From: an uncultured Muribaculaceae bacterium
GTDB taxonomy: Bacteria; Bacteroidota; Bacteroidia; Bacteroidales; Muribaculaceae
DNA length: 64,000 bases
Assembly (NCBI GenBank): GCA_910578395.1
Contig: CAJTPZ010000002.1
Coordinates: 62,242 to 126,241, forward strand
Reading direction: 5' to 3'
The notes beneath the pieces were generated by a model, which saw nothing but the letters and a program-made list of their open reading frames with translations, was not told the DNA's origin and did not search any database. The position numbers and the translations under genes were made by a program. This document shows positions 53,145 through 62,643 of the stretch, in pieces (the first letter of the stretch is position 1; each line of letters begins with the position of its first letter).

Positions 53145-56100
53145 TTTCCTATCTTTTCGAGCAGACGGGCAACAGCGCCGGCGAGTTGTGCGTCATGGCC
53201 GTTAAGCACGTCAGCAGGCGAATTGTAGATAAGCACATCGGGGTCAAGCTGCTTATTCTCAAGTGCATTTCCGTTTACATCAGCATTGGTGACCTGAGGT
53301 ATACCGAACACAATCGACGGATCGACCTGATTCTCCCACCACACCGCAGTCATGGTGCCAGGTATGGGAGCTCCGACAACCTCGCCGAGTCCAAGAGTCT
53401 GATAAGCATAAGGAGCTCCATGTCCGTCAGAGTAATTGCCTTCGTTGACAAGCATCACCGACGGTTTGTACCATTGGCTGAACGGCTCGCCGCCTATATA
53501 GCGTCCACGGGGAGTGAACTTCACATACTGCCTGCCGGCAAGCAGCACAGCAAGGTCGTTGTGAAGCCAGCCACCGCCGTTGAAACGGGTATCCACAACG
53601 ATTGCATCACAGTTGCGGTGACGACCGAACATTTCCTCGTACACGGTGCGGAAACTTGGACTGTTCATCCCTTGCACATGCACATAGCCTATACGTCCGC
53701 CCGAAAGCGAATCGACAATCTGACGGTTACGCTCTACCCAGCGGCGGTAAAGAAGAGCCTGGTCCGACGACGAAGGTTTCACAGTCACGTCACGGCGGGC
53801 GCCATCCGCGCTCTCGACTGTCAGACGCACTTTCTTGCCGGCCTTACCCTCGAGTAGCGTGAAATATTCTTTCCCGGCGACAATAGGCTCTCCGTCGACA
53901 GCCTTTATGATCTCACCTGCCTTTACGGCGCTGGCGGTAGTCGAAAGCGGACCGCCGGGGAGCACTTCTGCCACTTTAAGACCATCGCCTTTGTAGCTTT
54001 CGTCATAGAAAGCGCCGAGGCTCGCCGTGCGCATGGACGCTCCGGGTGCCGAATAGCGGCCACCGGTGTGGGAGGCATTGAGTTCGCCGAGTATCTCGCT
54101 GAGCATCTCGGCATAGTCATAATTATTATTGATATGAGGAAGGAATTTCTCATATTCGGTGCGATACAATTCCCAGTCGACACCATGTAGATTCTCGTCA
54201 TAGAACTTCTCCTTTACCTGACGCCACATGTGGTCGAAAATATAACGGCGCTCTGCTGCCGCGTTGTGAGCCAGAGGAGCTTCAAACTCAACATTGGTCA
54301 CCTCGCCCGAAGGAAGCGCTATCTTCGATATACCAGAGCTTATATAAGCTATCCACTCACCATCTTTCGACGGCTCGATGCCTCCGAATCCCACTCCTTT
54401 TTTAAGCAGTCGTGTATCACCTTTTTTAAGATCTCTGACCCAAAGGTCACCGCCTCCCTCAAACGCGCTTATATAGTAAAGTTTCTCTCCCTTTTTGTCA
54501 AGATAGAAATCTCCGAGATTGGAAGCGTTGGGAGTAAGACGCATCTTGCGGTAAGGTGCATTGGCGAGATCAAAGGTGAGGGGCTTCACCTCATCTTTTT
54601 TCTTTTCGTCGGCATCCTTGCCTTTCTTTTTGGAATTCTTCTTCTCCTCTACGGCCTTCTCTTCCTTTTCTTTCTTCTCCTTGTCGGCCTTTTCGGCAAT
54701 GGCAGCCTCTTCCTCGCTCATGCAGAATCGGTCATAAGCCTCTCCGTCAAAAAACATGATGTAGACATCCAACTCGGCGCCCCAGCTGCCATGACTGCGG
54801 TAACCCTGCTTGTCAGAGCTGTAGATCATCGCTTTACCATCGAGTGCCCAGCGTGCGTTTCCATCGCTGTATCCGCTTTTTGTCAGATTCTCAACCTTCG
54901 AGCCATCTGCGGCGACAAGAGCTATATCCACATTGTTCCAGCCGCCATTGTCAAAGTAACTGGTAAGCAGCCAGCGGCTGTCAGGACTCCATGAGAAACT
55001 GACATCACCGTCGGTATAGCTGTAGTTGTATTTTCCGTCGAGTGCTGTATTGACAGCCTTACTGTCAACATCTATCACCTTGATCTCGGTACGTCCCTCT
55101 ATAAATGCGACTTTCTTGCCGTCGGGCGAGAATGCCGGCTGGAACGCAGGCGACTCACCGCTATAGAGAGGTGTCTCTTCAATTTCCGAGGCATATACAA
55201 ATTTTTTCTCATCAGGGTTCTTTATTCGGGCCGTATAGAGCTGCCAGAGGCCATCGCGCTCGCTGTCGTAGACCAGTGTGCGTCCGTCGGCTCCGAAACT
55301 CACCACACGTTCCTGTTCAGGCGTAGATGTTATCTGTTTTGTCGAAGGATACTTCACCGAAGTCACATATACATTGCCGCGGAGCACAAATGCTATCTCA
55401 TCCCCGTCAGGGCTTACCGAAATGTTTGTAGCGCCACGACGTTCGAGACTCTTCACAACGTCACGCGCATAAAGGTCACCCGTGATCTCCACATTCACCT
55501 TCTGCGGCTGCTGGCCGGGGATAAGTGTATATAATTCTCCTCCCTGGCTGAATGCAAGCTTTTTGCCATCGGCCGACGCACTGAGCGACCTTACCGGATG
55601 AGTGGTAAATTTGGTAAGCTGCCGCTTCTCACGACCGTCGAGAGTCGCATAGTACACATTGAGTGTGCCGTCTTCCTCGCTCACATAATAGAAACCTCCA
55701 CCGGCCGAACGATTCCACACCGGACACTGGTCCTGCCCGTTGAAAGTGGTAAGCTGGCTGAATTTGCCATTCTTGGCTTTCCCGTCGGCACCAAGGGTCA
55801 GTAGCCAGATGTCCGACGTACCCGACGAACGCTCATGCTTGCGCAGAACATCCTCATAACTCTTACGGTCCTGATAGAGCAGCCTGTCACCGTCAACACT
55901 GATGCTCATGGCAGGATAAGACATAAACAGCTCTGGACGCGCGCCGGGCTTGGCCTCCACTACATAGGTCTGAGCCTGAAACGGACCCATGGCCGCCTGA
56001 GCGTCAGTCATAATATTTGAACTGAACAGAATGTGGTTGTCATCGAGATAGGCACGCGGTGTCTCCGAGCCCGAGTGGGTCGTGATACGCACAGGAGTGC

Positions 56101-56401
56101 CGCCGGTCGCAGCCACAGTGTAGATGTCCACCGACCCTTCGCGATCGCTGCCGAACGCTATGGTGCTGCCGTCGGGGCTCCATACGGGCCAGCTGTCGTA
56201 AGCCGGTGAAGCAGTCAGACGTGTTGCGCTGCCGCCGCCAAACGGCACTGTATATATATCACCTTTGAATGTGAACGCGATTGTCGAGCCATCGGGCGAC
56301 AGTGCCGTGTTACGCAGCCACAATGGCTTATCCTGTGCGACAGAGCCCGATGCTACTGCTGCAATCAGAGCCGCAGCTCCCGCAAGAAACATTTTCTTCA
56401 T
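53141..56401 (-). CDS. Tricorn-like S41 family peptidase
   Basis: A 1086-residue exported protease: signal peptide 1-22 (cleavage near SVAQ), a beta-propeller region with PD40/WD40-like repeats (about 25-550, e.g. PAFSPDGKKVAFIEG), a strongly charged Lys/Glu linker (about 563-606), a C1-type tricorn domain, a PDZ domain (about 780-870), and the S41 catalytic core with nucleophile Ser991 in NEGNYSDGH and the FNGGGWLHND loop. Tricorn-type proteases degrade oligopeptides. This periplasmic form heads an operon with MazG-like, deoC and GYF genes. Confidence 0.93.
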   Translation of the reverse strand: MKKMFLAGAAALIAAVASGSVAQDKPLWLRNTALSPDGSTIAFTFKGDIYTVPFGGGSATRLTASPAYDSWPVWSPDGSTIAFGSDREGSVDIYTVAATGGTPVRITTHSGSETPRAYLDDNHILFSSNIMTDAQAAMGPFQAQTYVVEAKPGARPELFMSYPAMSISVDGDRLLYQDRKSYEDVLRKHERSSGTSDIWLLTLGADGKAKNGKFSQLTTFNGQDQCPVWNRSAGGGFYYVSEEDGTLNVYYATLDGREKRQLTKFTTHPVRSLSASADGKKLAFSQGGELYTLIPGQQPQKVNVEITGDLYARDVVKSLERRGATNISVSPDGDEIAFVLRGNVYVTSVKYPSTKQITSTPEQERVVSFGADGRTLVYDSERDGLWQLYTARIKNPDEKKFVYASEIEETPLYSGESPAFQPAFSPDGKKVAFIEGRTEIKVIDVDSKAVNTALDGKYNYSYTDGDVSFSWSPDSRWLLTSYFDNGGWNNVDIALVAADGSKVENLTKSGYSDGNARWALDGKAMIYSSDKQGYRSHGSWGAELDVYIMFFDGEAYDRFCMSEEEAAIAEKADKEKKEKEEKAVEEKKNSKKKGKDADEKKKDEVKPLTFDLANAPYRKMRLTPNASNLGDFYLDKKGEKLYYISAFEGGGDLWVRDLKKGDTRLLKKGVGFGGIEPSKDGEWIAYISSGISKIALPSGEVTNVEFEAPLAHNAAAERRYIFDHMWRQVKEKFYDENLHGVDWELYRTEYEKFLPHINNNYDYAEMLSEILGELNASHTGGRYSAPGASMRTASLGAFYDESYKGDGLKVAEVLPGGPLSTTASAVKAGEIIKAVDGEPIVAGKEYFTLLEGKAGKKVRLTVESADGARRDVTVKPSSSDQALLYRRWVERNRQIVDSLSGGRIGYVHVQGMNSPSFRTVYEEMFGRHRNCDAIVVDTRFNGGGWLHNDLAVLLAGRQYVKFTPRGRYIGGEPFSQWYKPSVMLVNEGNYSDGHGAPYAYQTLGLGEVVGAPIPGTMTAVWWENQVDPSIVFGIPQVTNADVNGNALENKQLDPDVLIYNSPADVLNGHDAQLAGAVARLLEKIGK

Positions 56402-56435
56402 GATCCTGAAATGATTGGTCGGTTAACTTTTATCA

Positions 56436-56443
56436 CAAAGATA
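56436..56443 (-). promoter_or_regulatory. Promoter -7 box of the S41 peptidase operon
   Basis: On the minus strand TATCTTTG is an exact TAnnTTTG box 34 bp upstream of the start codon; the -33 box is weak. Confidence 0.5.
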
Positions 56444-56477
56444 ACCAAAAAAATTTGCGGCACATCATCCATTACTG

Positions 56478-56508
56478 TCTGCATTTTAAGAAAAAAAACA
56501 TACCTTTG
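56478..56508 (+). promoter_or_regulatory. Promoter of pta-ackA
   Basis: TACCTTTG (56501-56508) is an exact TAnnTTTG box with TCTG (56478-56481) as near -33 at a spacing of 19, 44 bp before pta. Confidence 0.55.
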
Positions 56509-56552
56509 GGATAGTGAATAATAACAGAACTTCTCCATAACAAATCAGTATC

Positions 56553-57572
56553 ATGGAATTGTTTGACAAAATGAAAGCGAAGGCCAAGGCCAACATGCAG
56601 CACATCGTGTTGCCAGAGGGCACTGAACCACGCACCCTCACCGCTGCCGACCGCATTCTTGCCGACGGCTTCGCACACATTACCCTCATAGGCAATCCTG
56701 CTGAGATTAATCGTCTTGCAGGCGAGCTCGGTCTCCACAACATCGACAAAGCCAATATTGTAGATCCCGGCGACGAAGCTGTCATAGACCGCTACGCCCC
56801 CCTATTCTTCGAGCTTCGCAAAAACAAAGGCATCACCATGGAAGAAGCTCGCCTGACCACTCACAATCCTCTCTATCTCGGTTGCCTGATGGTCAAAGCC
56901 GGCGATGCCGACGGACAAGTGGCAGGTGCCATGAACACAACCGGCAACGTGCTTCGTGCAGCATTTCAGGTCATAAAGACACAGCCGGGCATACAAGTCG
57001 TATCAGGCGCATTCCTGATGCTGCTTCCCAAAGGACTCAACTACGGAACCGACGGCATCCTCATATTCGCCGACTGCGCCGTTGTACCCGATCCAAATGC
57101 TCAGGAACTTGCACAGATAGCAGTATCGGCCGCACAAACAGCACGCGACATCGCCGGTATAGAGCCCCGTGTGGCCATACTCAGCTTCTCGACAAACGGC
57201 AGCGCAAAACACGAGCGCATAAACAAAGTCATCGAAGCCACACGCATCGCTCGCGAAATGGCTCCTGATCTGATACTTGACGGCGAGTTGCAGGCTGATG
57301 CCGCAATTGTACCGTCGGTTGCCGCCTCAAAGGCTCCTAATTCTCCATTGAGCGGACGGGCAAACGTACTTGTATTCCCAAGTCTCGAAGTAGGCAACAT
57401 CGCCTATAAACTCGTACAGCGTCTCGGCGGCGTAGAAGCCGTAGGACCCGTGCTACAGGGCCTTGCGGCACCGGTCAACGACCTGTCGCGCGGATGCTAC
57501 CCCGAAGACATCTATAAGACCATCATCATGACCTGCAATCAGGCGATCGGTCTGAAAGAGAACAAAGCATAA
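56553..57572 (+). CDS. pta: Phosphate acetyltransferase
   Basis: A 339-residue enzyme converting acetyl-CoA and phosphate to acetyl phosphate. It is the short single-domain form, with motifs AGAMNTTGNVLRAAFQVIKT (full), VSGAFLMLLP, AILSFSTNGSAKHE and PVNDLSRGC. With ackA 25 bp downstream it forms the acetate-producing, ATP-yielding branch of fermentation. Confidence 0.97.
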   Translation: MELFDKMKAKAKANMQHIVLPEGTEPRTLTAADRILADGFAHITLIGNPAEINRLAGELGLHNIDKANIVDPGDEAVIDRYAPLFFELRKNKGITMEEARLTTHNPLYLGCLMVKAGDADGQVAGAMNTTGNVLRAAFQVIKTQPGIQVVSGAFLMLLPKGLNYGTDGILIFADCAVVPDPNAQELAQIAVSAAQTARDIAGIEPRVAILSFSTNGSAKHERINKVIEATRIAREMAPDLILDGELQADAAIVPSVAASKAPNSPLSGRANVLVFPSLEVGNIAYKLVQRLGGVEAVGPVLQGLAAPVNDLSRGCYPEDIYKTIIMTCNQAIGLKENKA

Positions 57573-57597
57573 GAACTTTATCTTTATCACATTTCTC

Positions 57598-58809
57598 ATG
57601 AAAATTCTCGTGCTCAACTGCGGTTCAAGCAGTGTGAAATATAAACTCATCGACACCGACACCGATGCCACGCTCGCAGAAGGCGGTGTCGAGAAAATCG
57701 GACTACCCGACGGATTTCTAAAATACAAGGATTTCAAAAAAGGCTCCAAAGAGATAACCGAACTCGGCCTCACTGACCATAAAGGTGCCGTAAAAGCGAT
57801 ACTCGACAATCTCACCGACCCGGGTGTGGGCGTAATCTCAAACTTCAGCGAGATAGACGCTGTAGGTCATCGTCTGGTTCATGGTGCCGAGAAATTCAGC
57901 AAATCAGTGCTCATCGACAACGAAGTCAAGGATATGGTAAAACAGTGCTATGACCTCGCACCGCTCCACAACCCCGCCAACATCACCGGTGTCGAGGCCA
58001 TTGAGGCTGTTCTGCCCGACGTTCCACAGGTTGGAGTGTTCGACACGGCATTCCACCAGACCATGCCGCCAAAGAGCTTCATGTATGCGCTACCCTACAG
58101 GTTCTACACCGAGGACGGAGTGCGACGCTACGGCTTCCACGGCACAAGCCACCGGTATGTGAGCCAGCGCGTGGGCGAGTTCCTCGGAGTCGACATAACA
58201 AAGCTCAAGATAATCACATGCCACATCGGAAACGGCGGATCCATTACAGCCGTTCTTGAAGGCAAAAGCGTCGACACATCCATGGGACTCACCCCCACTG
58301 AAGGACTCATGATGGGAACACGCTGCGGCGACGTAGACCCCGGAGCTCTCACCTATATCATGCACCGACACAACCTCGATGCCGACGGCCTCCAGAAAGT
58401 CATAAACAAAGAGAGCGGCATGCTTGGCGTCAGCGAAATCTCGAGCGACATGCGAGAGATCGAGAATGCGGTAAACAACGGCGACCCGCGCGCCACACTC
58501 GGCCTCGAGATGTATGAACAGCGCATCATAAAGTACATTGGAGCTTATGCAGCGGAAATGGGAGGTGTCGACATAATCGTCTTTACAGGTGGCGTAGGCG
58601 AGAACCAGACCGGACTCCGCGCCGACGTGTGCCGCCCGCTCGCATTCCTCGGCGTGGATCTCGACGAGGAACTCAATGCCGGAATACGTGGCCGGGAAGC
58701 AGTCATCACAAAACCCGGATCAAAAGTCACAGTAGCCGTCATCCCCACCGATGAGGAACTCATGATCGCACGCGACACACGCGAGATCGTTTCCAGCCTC
58801 AGGAAGTAA
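57598..58809 (+). CDS. ackA: Acetate kinase
   Basis: A 403-residue ASKHA-fold kinase making ATP and acetate from acetyl phosphate. Signatures: LVLNCGSSSVKYKL at the N-terminus, VGHRLVHGAEKF, FGFHGTSH-type YGFHGTSHRYVS, and the phosphate-binding GNGGSITAV. Length is standard. It is co-transcribed with pta. Confidence 0.98.
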   Translation: MKILVLNCGSSSVKYKLIDTDTDATLAEGGVEKIGLPDGFLKYKDFKKGSKEITELGLTDHKGAVKAILDNLTDPGVGVISNFSEIDAVGHRLVHGAEKFSKSVLIDNEVKDMVKQCYDLAPLHNPANITGVEAIEAVLPDVPQVGVFDTAFHQTMPPKSFMYALPYRFYTEDGVRRYGFHGTSHRYVSQRVGEFLGVDITKLKIITCHIGNGGSITAVLEGKSVDTSMGLTPTEGLMMGTRCGDVDPGALTYIMHRHNLDADGLQKVINKESGMLGVSEISSDMREIENAVNNGDPRATLGLEMYEQRIIKYIGAYAAEMGGVDIIVFTGGVGENQTGLRADVCRPLAFLGVDLDEELNAGIRGREAVITKPGSKVTVAVIPTDEELMIARDTREIVSSLRK

Positions 58810-58835
58810 GTGACAGGCAATCCACTCCTCTCATT

Positions 58836-60215
58836 TTGAATACATTTTCCAATTATCTGACAGCGGTAGCCGACTTCGTGTGCGGCTACCCGCTTTTTTT
58901 CATACTTATCGGAGGCGGGCTATATCTGTTCATCAGATCCGGAGCCGTCTCTCTACGCCGGTTGCCGGAAGCCGTCAGACAGCTCCGACAACGCGACTCA
59001 TCCGACGGAACGGCTGGGCAGATCTCATCCCTACAGGCACTATGCTCAGTCACAGCCGCCACAATAGGCATGGGCAACATTGCAGGTGTGGCAATCGCCC
59101 TTGTCGTAGGCGGACCGGGAGCAATATTCTGGATGTGGGTGAGCGCATTGGTGGGAATGTGCACCAAATACCATGAAGGTGTACTCGCAATAGCCTACAG
59201 ACGCACATTACCCGACGGATCAACCCGTGGCGGATCAATGTACATAATTGAAAATGCTCTCGGCCCACGTTGGCGATGGCTTGCCGTCACTTTCGCCGTG
59301 GCAGGCATGTTCGGCACACTATGTATCATGAACGCCAACCAGCTTGCCGAAGCCTCTGTAGCGATCATCACTCCCCATTCGGCCGGATCATGGCTGTCGG
59401 TCGCAGCACAGACAGTCTCAATGCCACAGTCAACATTCATCAGACTGCTCGTAGGCATCACTCTCGCACTTATAACCGCACTTGTCGTGCTCGGTGGCAT
59501 ACGCCGCATCGCGCGTGTTGCATCAGTAATGGTGCCATTCATGGTAGGCATCTACTTCATAGCCGTAGTCTACATTCTCATAGACCATTACCAGCAGGTG
59601 CCCGCTGCACTGCAGTCTATATTTTCCGAAGCGTTCAACCTACGCGCCGGCTTTGGTGCTCTCATCGGCACTGCCCTGATCGGCGCCCGGCGTGCCGCAC
59701 TTGTCAACGATGCAGGAGTCGGCACAGCCACAATCATGCATTCCGAAAGCCGGAACACCTCACCCGTGCGCGAAGGGCTTGTTGCAATGCTCGGCCCAGG
59801 CATAGATTCAGGATTCGTGTGCACACTCACAGCACTTGCTCTACTTGTTGCCGGAGATTTTTCCGGTGTCGATGGTGTCAAAGGTCTTGAAATCGCAATG
59901 CAGGCATTTGGAAACGCAATCCCATATGGAGAGTATATTCTTATGCTTATAGTCCTCTGCTTCGGGCTGTCCTCGCTTTTCAGCTATTCATTCTACGGCA
60001 ACCGGTGCGCCACCTATCTTTTCGGTGAACGGCGTGCGCGCATCCACACATGGTTTTTTATTATCACTCTTATCCTTTTCGCCGTCGTGCCGCTACAAGC
60101 CGCCGTAGGCCTATGCGATCTACTCTACGCATTCATGGCAATTCCGACCATGATCACCGTACTACTGCTCAGCAACAAAGTACGTTCACTCACCCGCTCC
60201 CACTTCTCCCACTGA
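58836..60215 (+). CDS. Alanine/glycine:cation symporter (AGCS family)
   Basis: A 459-residue sodium-coupled amino-acid importer with about 11 helices. Family stretches include GMGNIAGVAIALVVGGPGAIFWMW (begins at about residue 73), AGVGTATIMHSES and FSYSFYGNRCATYLFG. The best start is a TTG at 58836 (NTFSNYLTAVADFVCG); no ATG fits. It follows ackA by 26 bp and may share its transcript. The amino acid carried is probably alanine or glycine. Confidence 0.92.
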   Translation: MNTFSNYLTAVADFVCGYPLFFILIGGGLYLFIRSGAVSLRRLPEAVRQLRQRDSSDGTAGQISSLQALCSVTAATIGMGNIAGVAIALVVGGPGAIFWMWVSALVGMCTKYHEGVLAIAYRRTLPDGSTRGGSMYIIENALGPRWRWLAVTFAVAGMFGTLCIMNANQLAEASVAIITPHSAGSWLSVAAQTVSMPQSTFIRLLVGITLALITALVVLGGIRRIARVASVMVPFMVGIYFIAVVYILIDHYQQVPAALQSIFSEAFNLRAGFGALIGTALIGARRAALVNDAGVGTATIMHSESRNTSPVREGLVAMLGPGIDSGFVCTLTALALLVAGDFSGVDGVKGLEIAMQAFGNAIPYGEYILMLIVLCFGLSSLFSYSFYGNRCATYLFGERRARIHTWFFIITLILFAVVPLQAAVGLCDLLYAFMAIPTMITVLLLSNKVRSLTRSHFSH

Positions 60216-60290
60216 CCAAAAAAAGAACTTAAGCTACATATAATCTTACATACTTCATAAGGGCACATAAATCAATGCGATCTCATATTC

Positions 60291-60830
60291 CAAACTTAAG
60301 CACAGCAGTGGCAGCTACTTAAACAAACTAGCACCGGATAGCCCAAAAAGCACGGTGTAATCCGCCCAAACTTAAGCACGGCTGCGGCTGCTACTTAAAC
60401 AAGCATAGCACCGGGGTCGCCAAAAAATCACGGTGTAATCCACTCAAACTTAAACGCGGCTGCTAATTAAACAAACATAGCACCAGGGCGCAAAAGAATG
60501 CACGGTGAATCCACCCAAACTTAAACGCGGCGGCTGCTACTTAAACAAACATAGCACCGGGGTCGCCCAAAAAAGCACGGTGTAATCCACTCAAACTTAA
60601 ACGCGGCTGCGGCTGCTAATTAAACAAACATAGCACCGGGGCGCAAAAGAATGCACGGTGAATCCACCCAAACCTAAACGCGGCTGCGGCAGCTACTTAA
60701 ACAAACATAGCACCAGGGCGCAAAAGAATGCACGGTGAATCCACCCAAACCTAAACGCGGCTGCGGCAGCTGCCGAAACATAAGTAGCACCGGGTGAGCG
60801 AAGCGAACCCGGTGTGAGACAGCACACCAA
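60291..60830. repeat. Seven imperfect ~76-bp tandem repeats
   Basis: Unit starts (CAAACTTAA or CAAACCTAA) lie at 60291, 60367, 60445, 60516, 60592, 60669 and 60746, so spacing is 71-78 bp. Each unit holds, in order, CAAACTTAA, a GCGGCTGCGGCTGCT-type block that varies in triplet number, ACTTAAACAAACATAG, then CACCGGGG ... GCACGGTG able to form a small hairpin, and AATCCACC/T. The last unit has the best hairpin, CACCGGGT/ACCCGGTG. The stretch 60216-60855 holds no credible gene; it separates the symporter gene from the convergent lactonase gene. Confidence 0.88.
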
Positions 60831-60855
60831 TCCAGAGCTGCAGAGCAGCGAAACA

Positions 60856-61938
60856 TCACTGTACCCATTTCACACATACAGGATGCGGGAGCTTAATAGG
60901 CCGCCCGGTATCGGTTAGTAACCCGGTCTCCGCATCAATACGGTAAACGTCAATACGATCGCTGTCGCGGCAGGCGCAAAGCAGATATTTCCCGTTAGGA
61001 GTGATATTGAAATTGCGCGGATGAAGCCCTGTCTTCTGTATCCCCACCTCCGTCAGTTCACCCGTTGTTGCGTCGACGCTGTAAATCGCGATACAGTCGG
61101 TCGGTTGGCGCACGCTTGCATAAAGATAATGGCCGTCGGGGCTAAGATGAATGTCGGCACTCGACCGCGAGTCGCCCGGATCGGCATCGACGATCTGCCG
61201 GATGCTCATATCCATGCCGTCTACATCAAACACAGTTATCATTCCTGATAACTCTCCTATGACGTAAGCGTGTTTGCCCGAACGATCAGATATGATATGG
61301 CGCGGACCATTGTCAGCCGGCATATCCACACACATTTTAAGCTGTCCGACGCAAGTATCTGTGACTGCAAACACCAGTAGCCTGTCAGCGCTGAAATCAG
61401 TCACATATAGGCTCTTTCCGTCGGGTGCAAACTCCGTACAATGTATGTGGGGCTCACCCTGCCTTATACTGTCAGGACCTCCGAGACCACCCTTATAAAA
61501 CCCGGTCATTTCACCGACTCCACCGTCGGCCTTAGTCGGGAAAACGCTCATTGAACCGCCATAATTTGCCGAAACAACCACTTTGCCGTTGGTCGACACA
61601 TAGCATGGATCCGCACCGCATGTCTTCTGGCTGTTGATAATACCGAAGCTGCCGTCTGTAGGGTCGAGCGTCAGAGCCACCACAGCCGCTTCATTATCAT
61701 GCATCTCACTAACAGCATAGATGCGCCGGCCGTCATCCGACAAAGTCAGATACGACGGATTCTCCACCCGGCAACTGTCGAGTAACCGGGCCTCACCCGC
61801 TTCTTCATCAAACACATAAGAATACAGACCCTCGCTCTCGGTGTCGGTGTAAGTACCCACCACCATCATCAGATCGCTGTTGCCGCCGCAGGCGCTCAGA
61901 ACAAACGTCGCTGCGGCTATGATAAGACTCTTCTTCAC
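60856..61938 (-). CDS. Lactonase-family seven-bladed beta-propeller lipoprotein
   Basis: A 360-residue protein of the YbhE/6-phosphogluconolactonase-like family. The lipoprotein signal (VLSAC, Cys17) sends it to the envelope, where it cannot act in the pentose phosphate pathway as YbhE does, so the substrate may be an extracellular lactone or the propeller may act as a scaffold. Typical repeats: VVGTYTDTESEGLYSY, SPDGHYLYASVRQPTD, PNGKYLLCACRDSDRI. The 3' end borders the tandem repeats. Confidence 0.88.
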   Translation of the reverse strand: MKKSLIIAAATFVLSACGGNSDLMMVVGTYTDTESEGLYSYVFDEEAGEARLLDSCRVENPSYLTLSDDGRRIYAVSEMHDNEAAVVALTLDPTDGSFGIINSQKTCGADPCYVSTNGKVVVSANYGGSMSVFPTKADGGVGEMTGFYKGGLGGPDSIRQGEPHIHCTEFAPDGKSLYVTDFSADRLLVFAVTDTCVGQLKMCVDMPADNGPRHIISDRSGKHAYVIGELSGMITVFDVDGMDMSIRQIVDADPGDSRSSADIHLSPDGHYLYASVRQPTDCIAIYSVDATTGELTEVGIQKTGLHPRNFNITPNGKYLLCACRDSDRIDVYRIDAETGLLTDTGRPIKLPHPVCVKWVQ

Positions 61939-62043
61939 TGCTTCCCATTTTAAAAATATAATATTTCTAAATTAGGTATTTAAATAATAATTGGTACAAT
62001 TACAAGTTTAAAATATTCCCTAATCCTTTGTTATTGCTTGAGA

Positions 62044-62643
62044 TCACACGATCCCTTCCGCCTCAAACATCCGGCGGTAGTACTCCGCCTTTTTCTCTAC
62101 CTTCATCGGATAGGCGCGCGACGTCGACGGCATACGCCAGATATGCAGACGGCGTCCGTCGCACACGCCCTCGGTCATCTCGCCCATTTTCGGACGCACA
62201 CATCCCGTAAGATCTGCAATCACATCGGAAGCTTTCTCCCCTGTCGTGCACAGGGCCGTTATATCGGGGGCCTTTGCGAGTAACCCCGCCAGATCCACCG
62301 GCTCGACTATATGCAGGAACTTGTCCGACGCATTACCCTTGAGCCTGACAACTTTGTGTGCCGTATCGTGCATTGCTATGTGCCTCTCGATAAGCAACCG
62401 CTTTATATCATCAAGACGATAGCTGCGAGACTCCTTATCGTATAAAGCAAAAGCATCTCCAAAAAACACGATCCCCATCATCTTCCAGAAATCATTGGTC
62501 GGATTGGGATAATAGAAATCCATAGCCCAACGATGATCTCCGGGAGGAAACGTCCCCATCACCAGAATGCGCGCACCCGCAGGAACAAACGGTTCCCACG
62601 GGTGGCTATAGATTATCTGGTCTGTTGTTTCTGTCTGTTTCAT
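62044..62643 (-). CDS. Uracil-DNA glycosylase superfamily protein (Mug-like)
   Basis: A 199-residue DNA-repair-type protein. Motif 1 resembles Mug/TDG (VMGTFPPGDHRW, then YYPNPTNDFWKMMG) and motif 2 is MPSTSRA near the C-terminus, positions matching uracil- or thymine-mismatch glycosylases. Its ATG overlaps the stop of the upstream protease gene by 4 bp, so the two are translated together. Which damaged base it removes is not clear. Confidence 0.83.
   Translation of the reverse strand: MKQTETTDQIIYSHPWEPFVPAGARILVMGTFPPGDHRWAMDFYYPNPTNDFWKMMGIVFFGDAFALYDKESRSYRLDDIKRLLIERHIAMHDTAHKVVRLKGNASDKFLHIVEPVDLAGLLAKAPDITALCTTGEKASDVIADLTGCVRPKMGEMTEGVCDGRRLHIWRMPSTSRAYPMKVEKKAEYYRRMFEAEGIV

Noticed and set aside
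60291..60830. Possible CRISPR array
   Set aside because: The unit repeats along its full length with no unique spacers, unit size drifts from 71 to 78 bp, and no cas genes are present.
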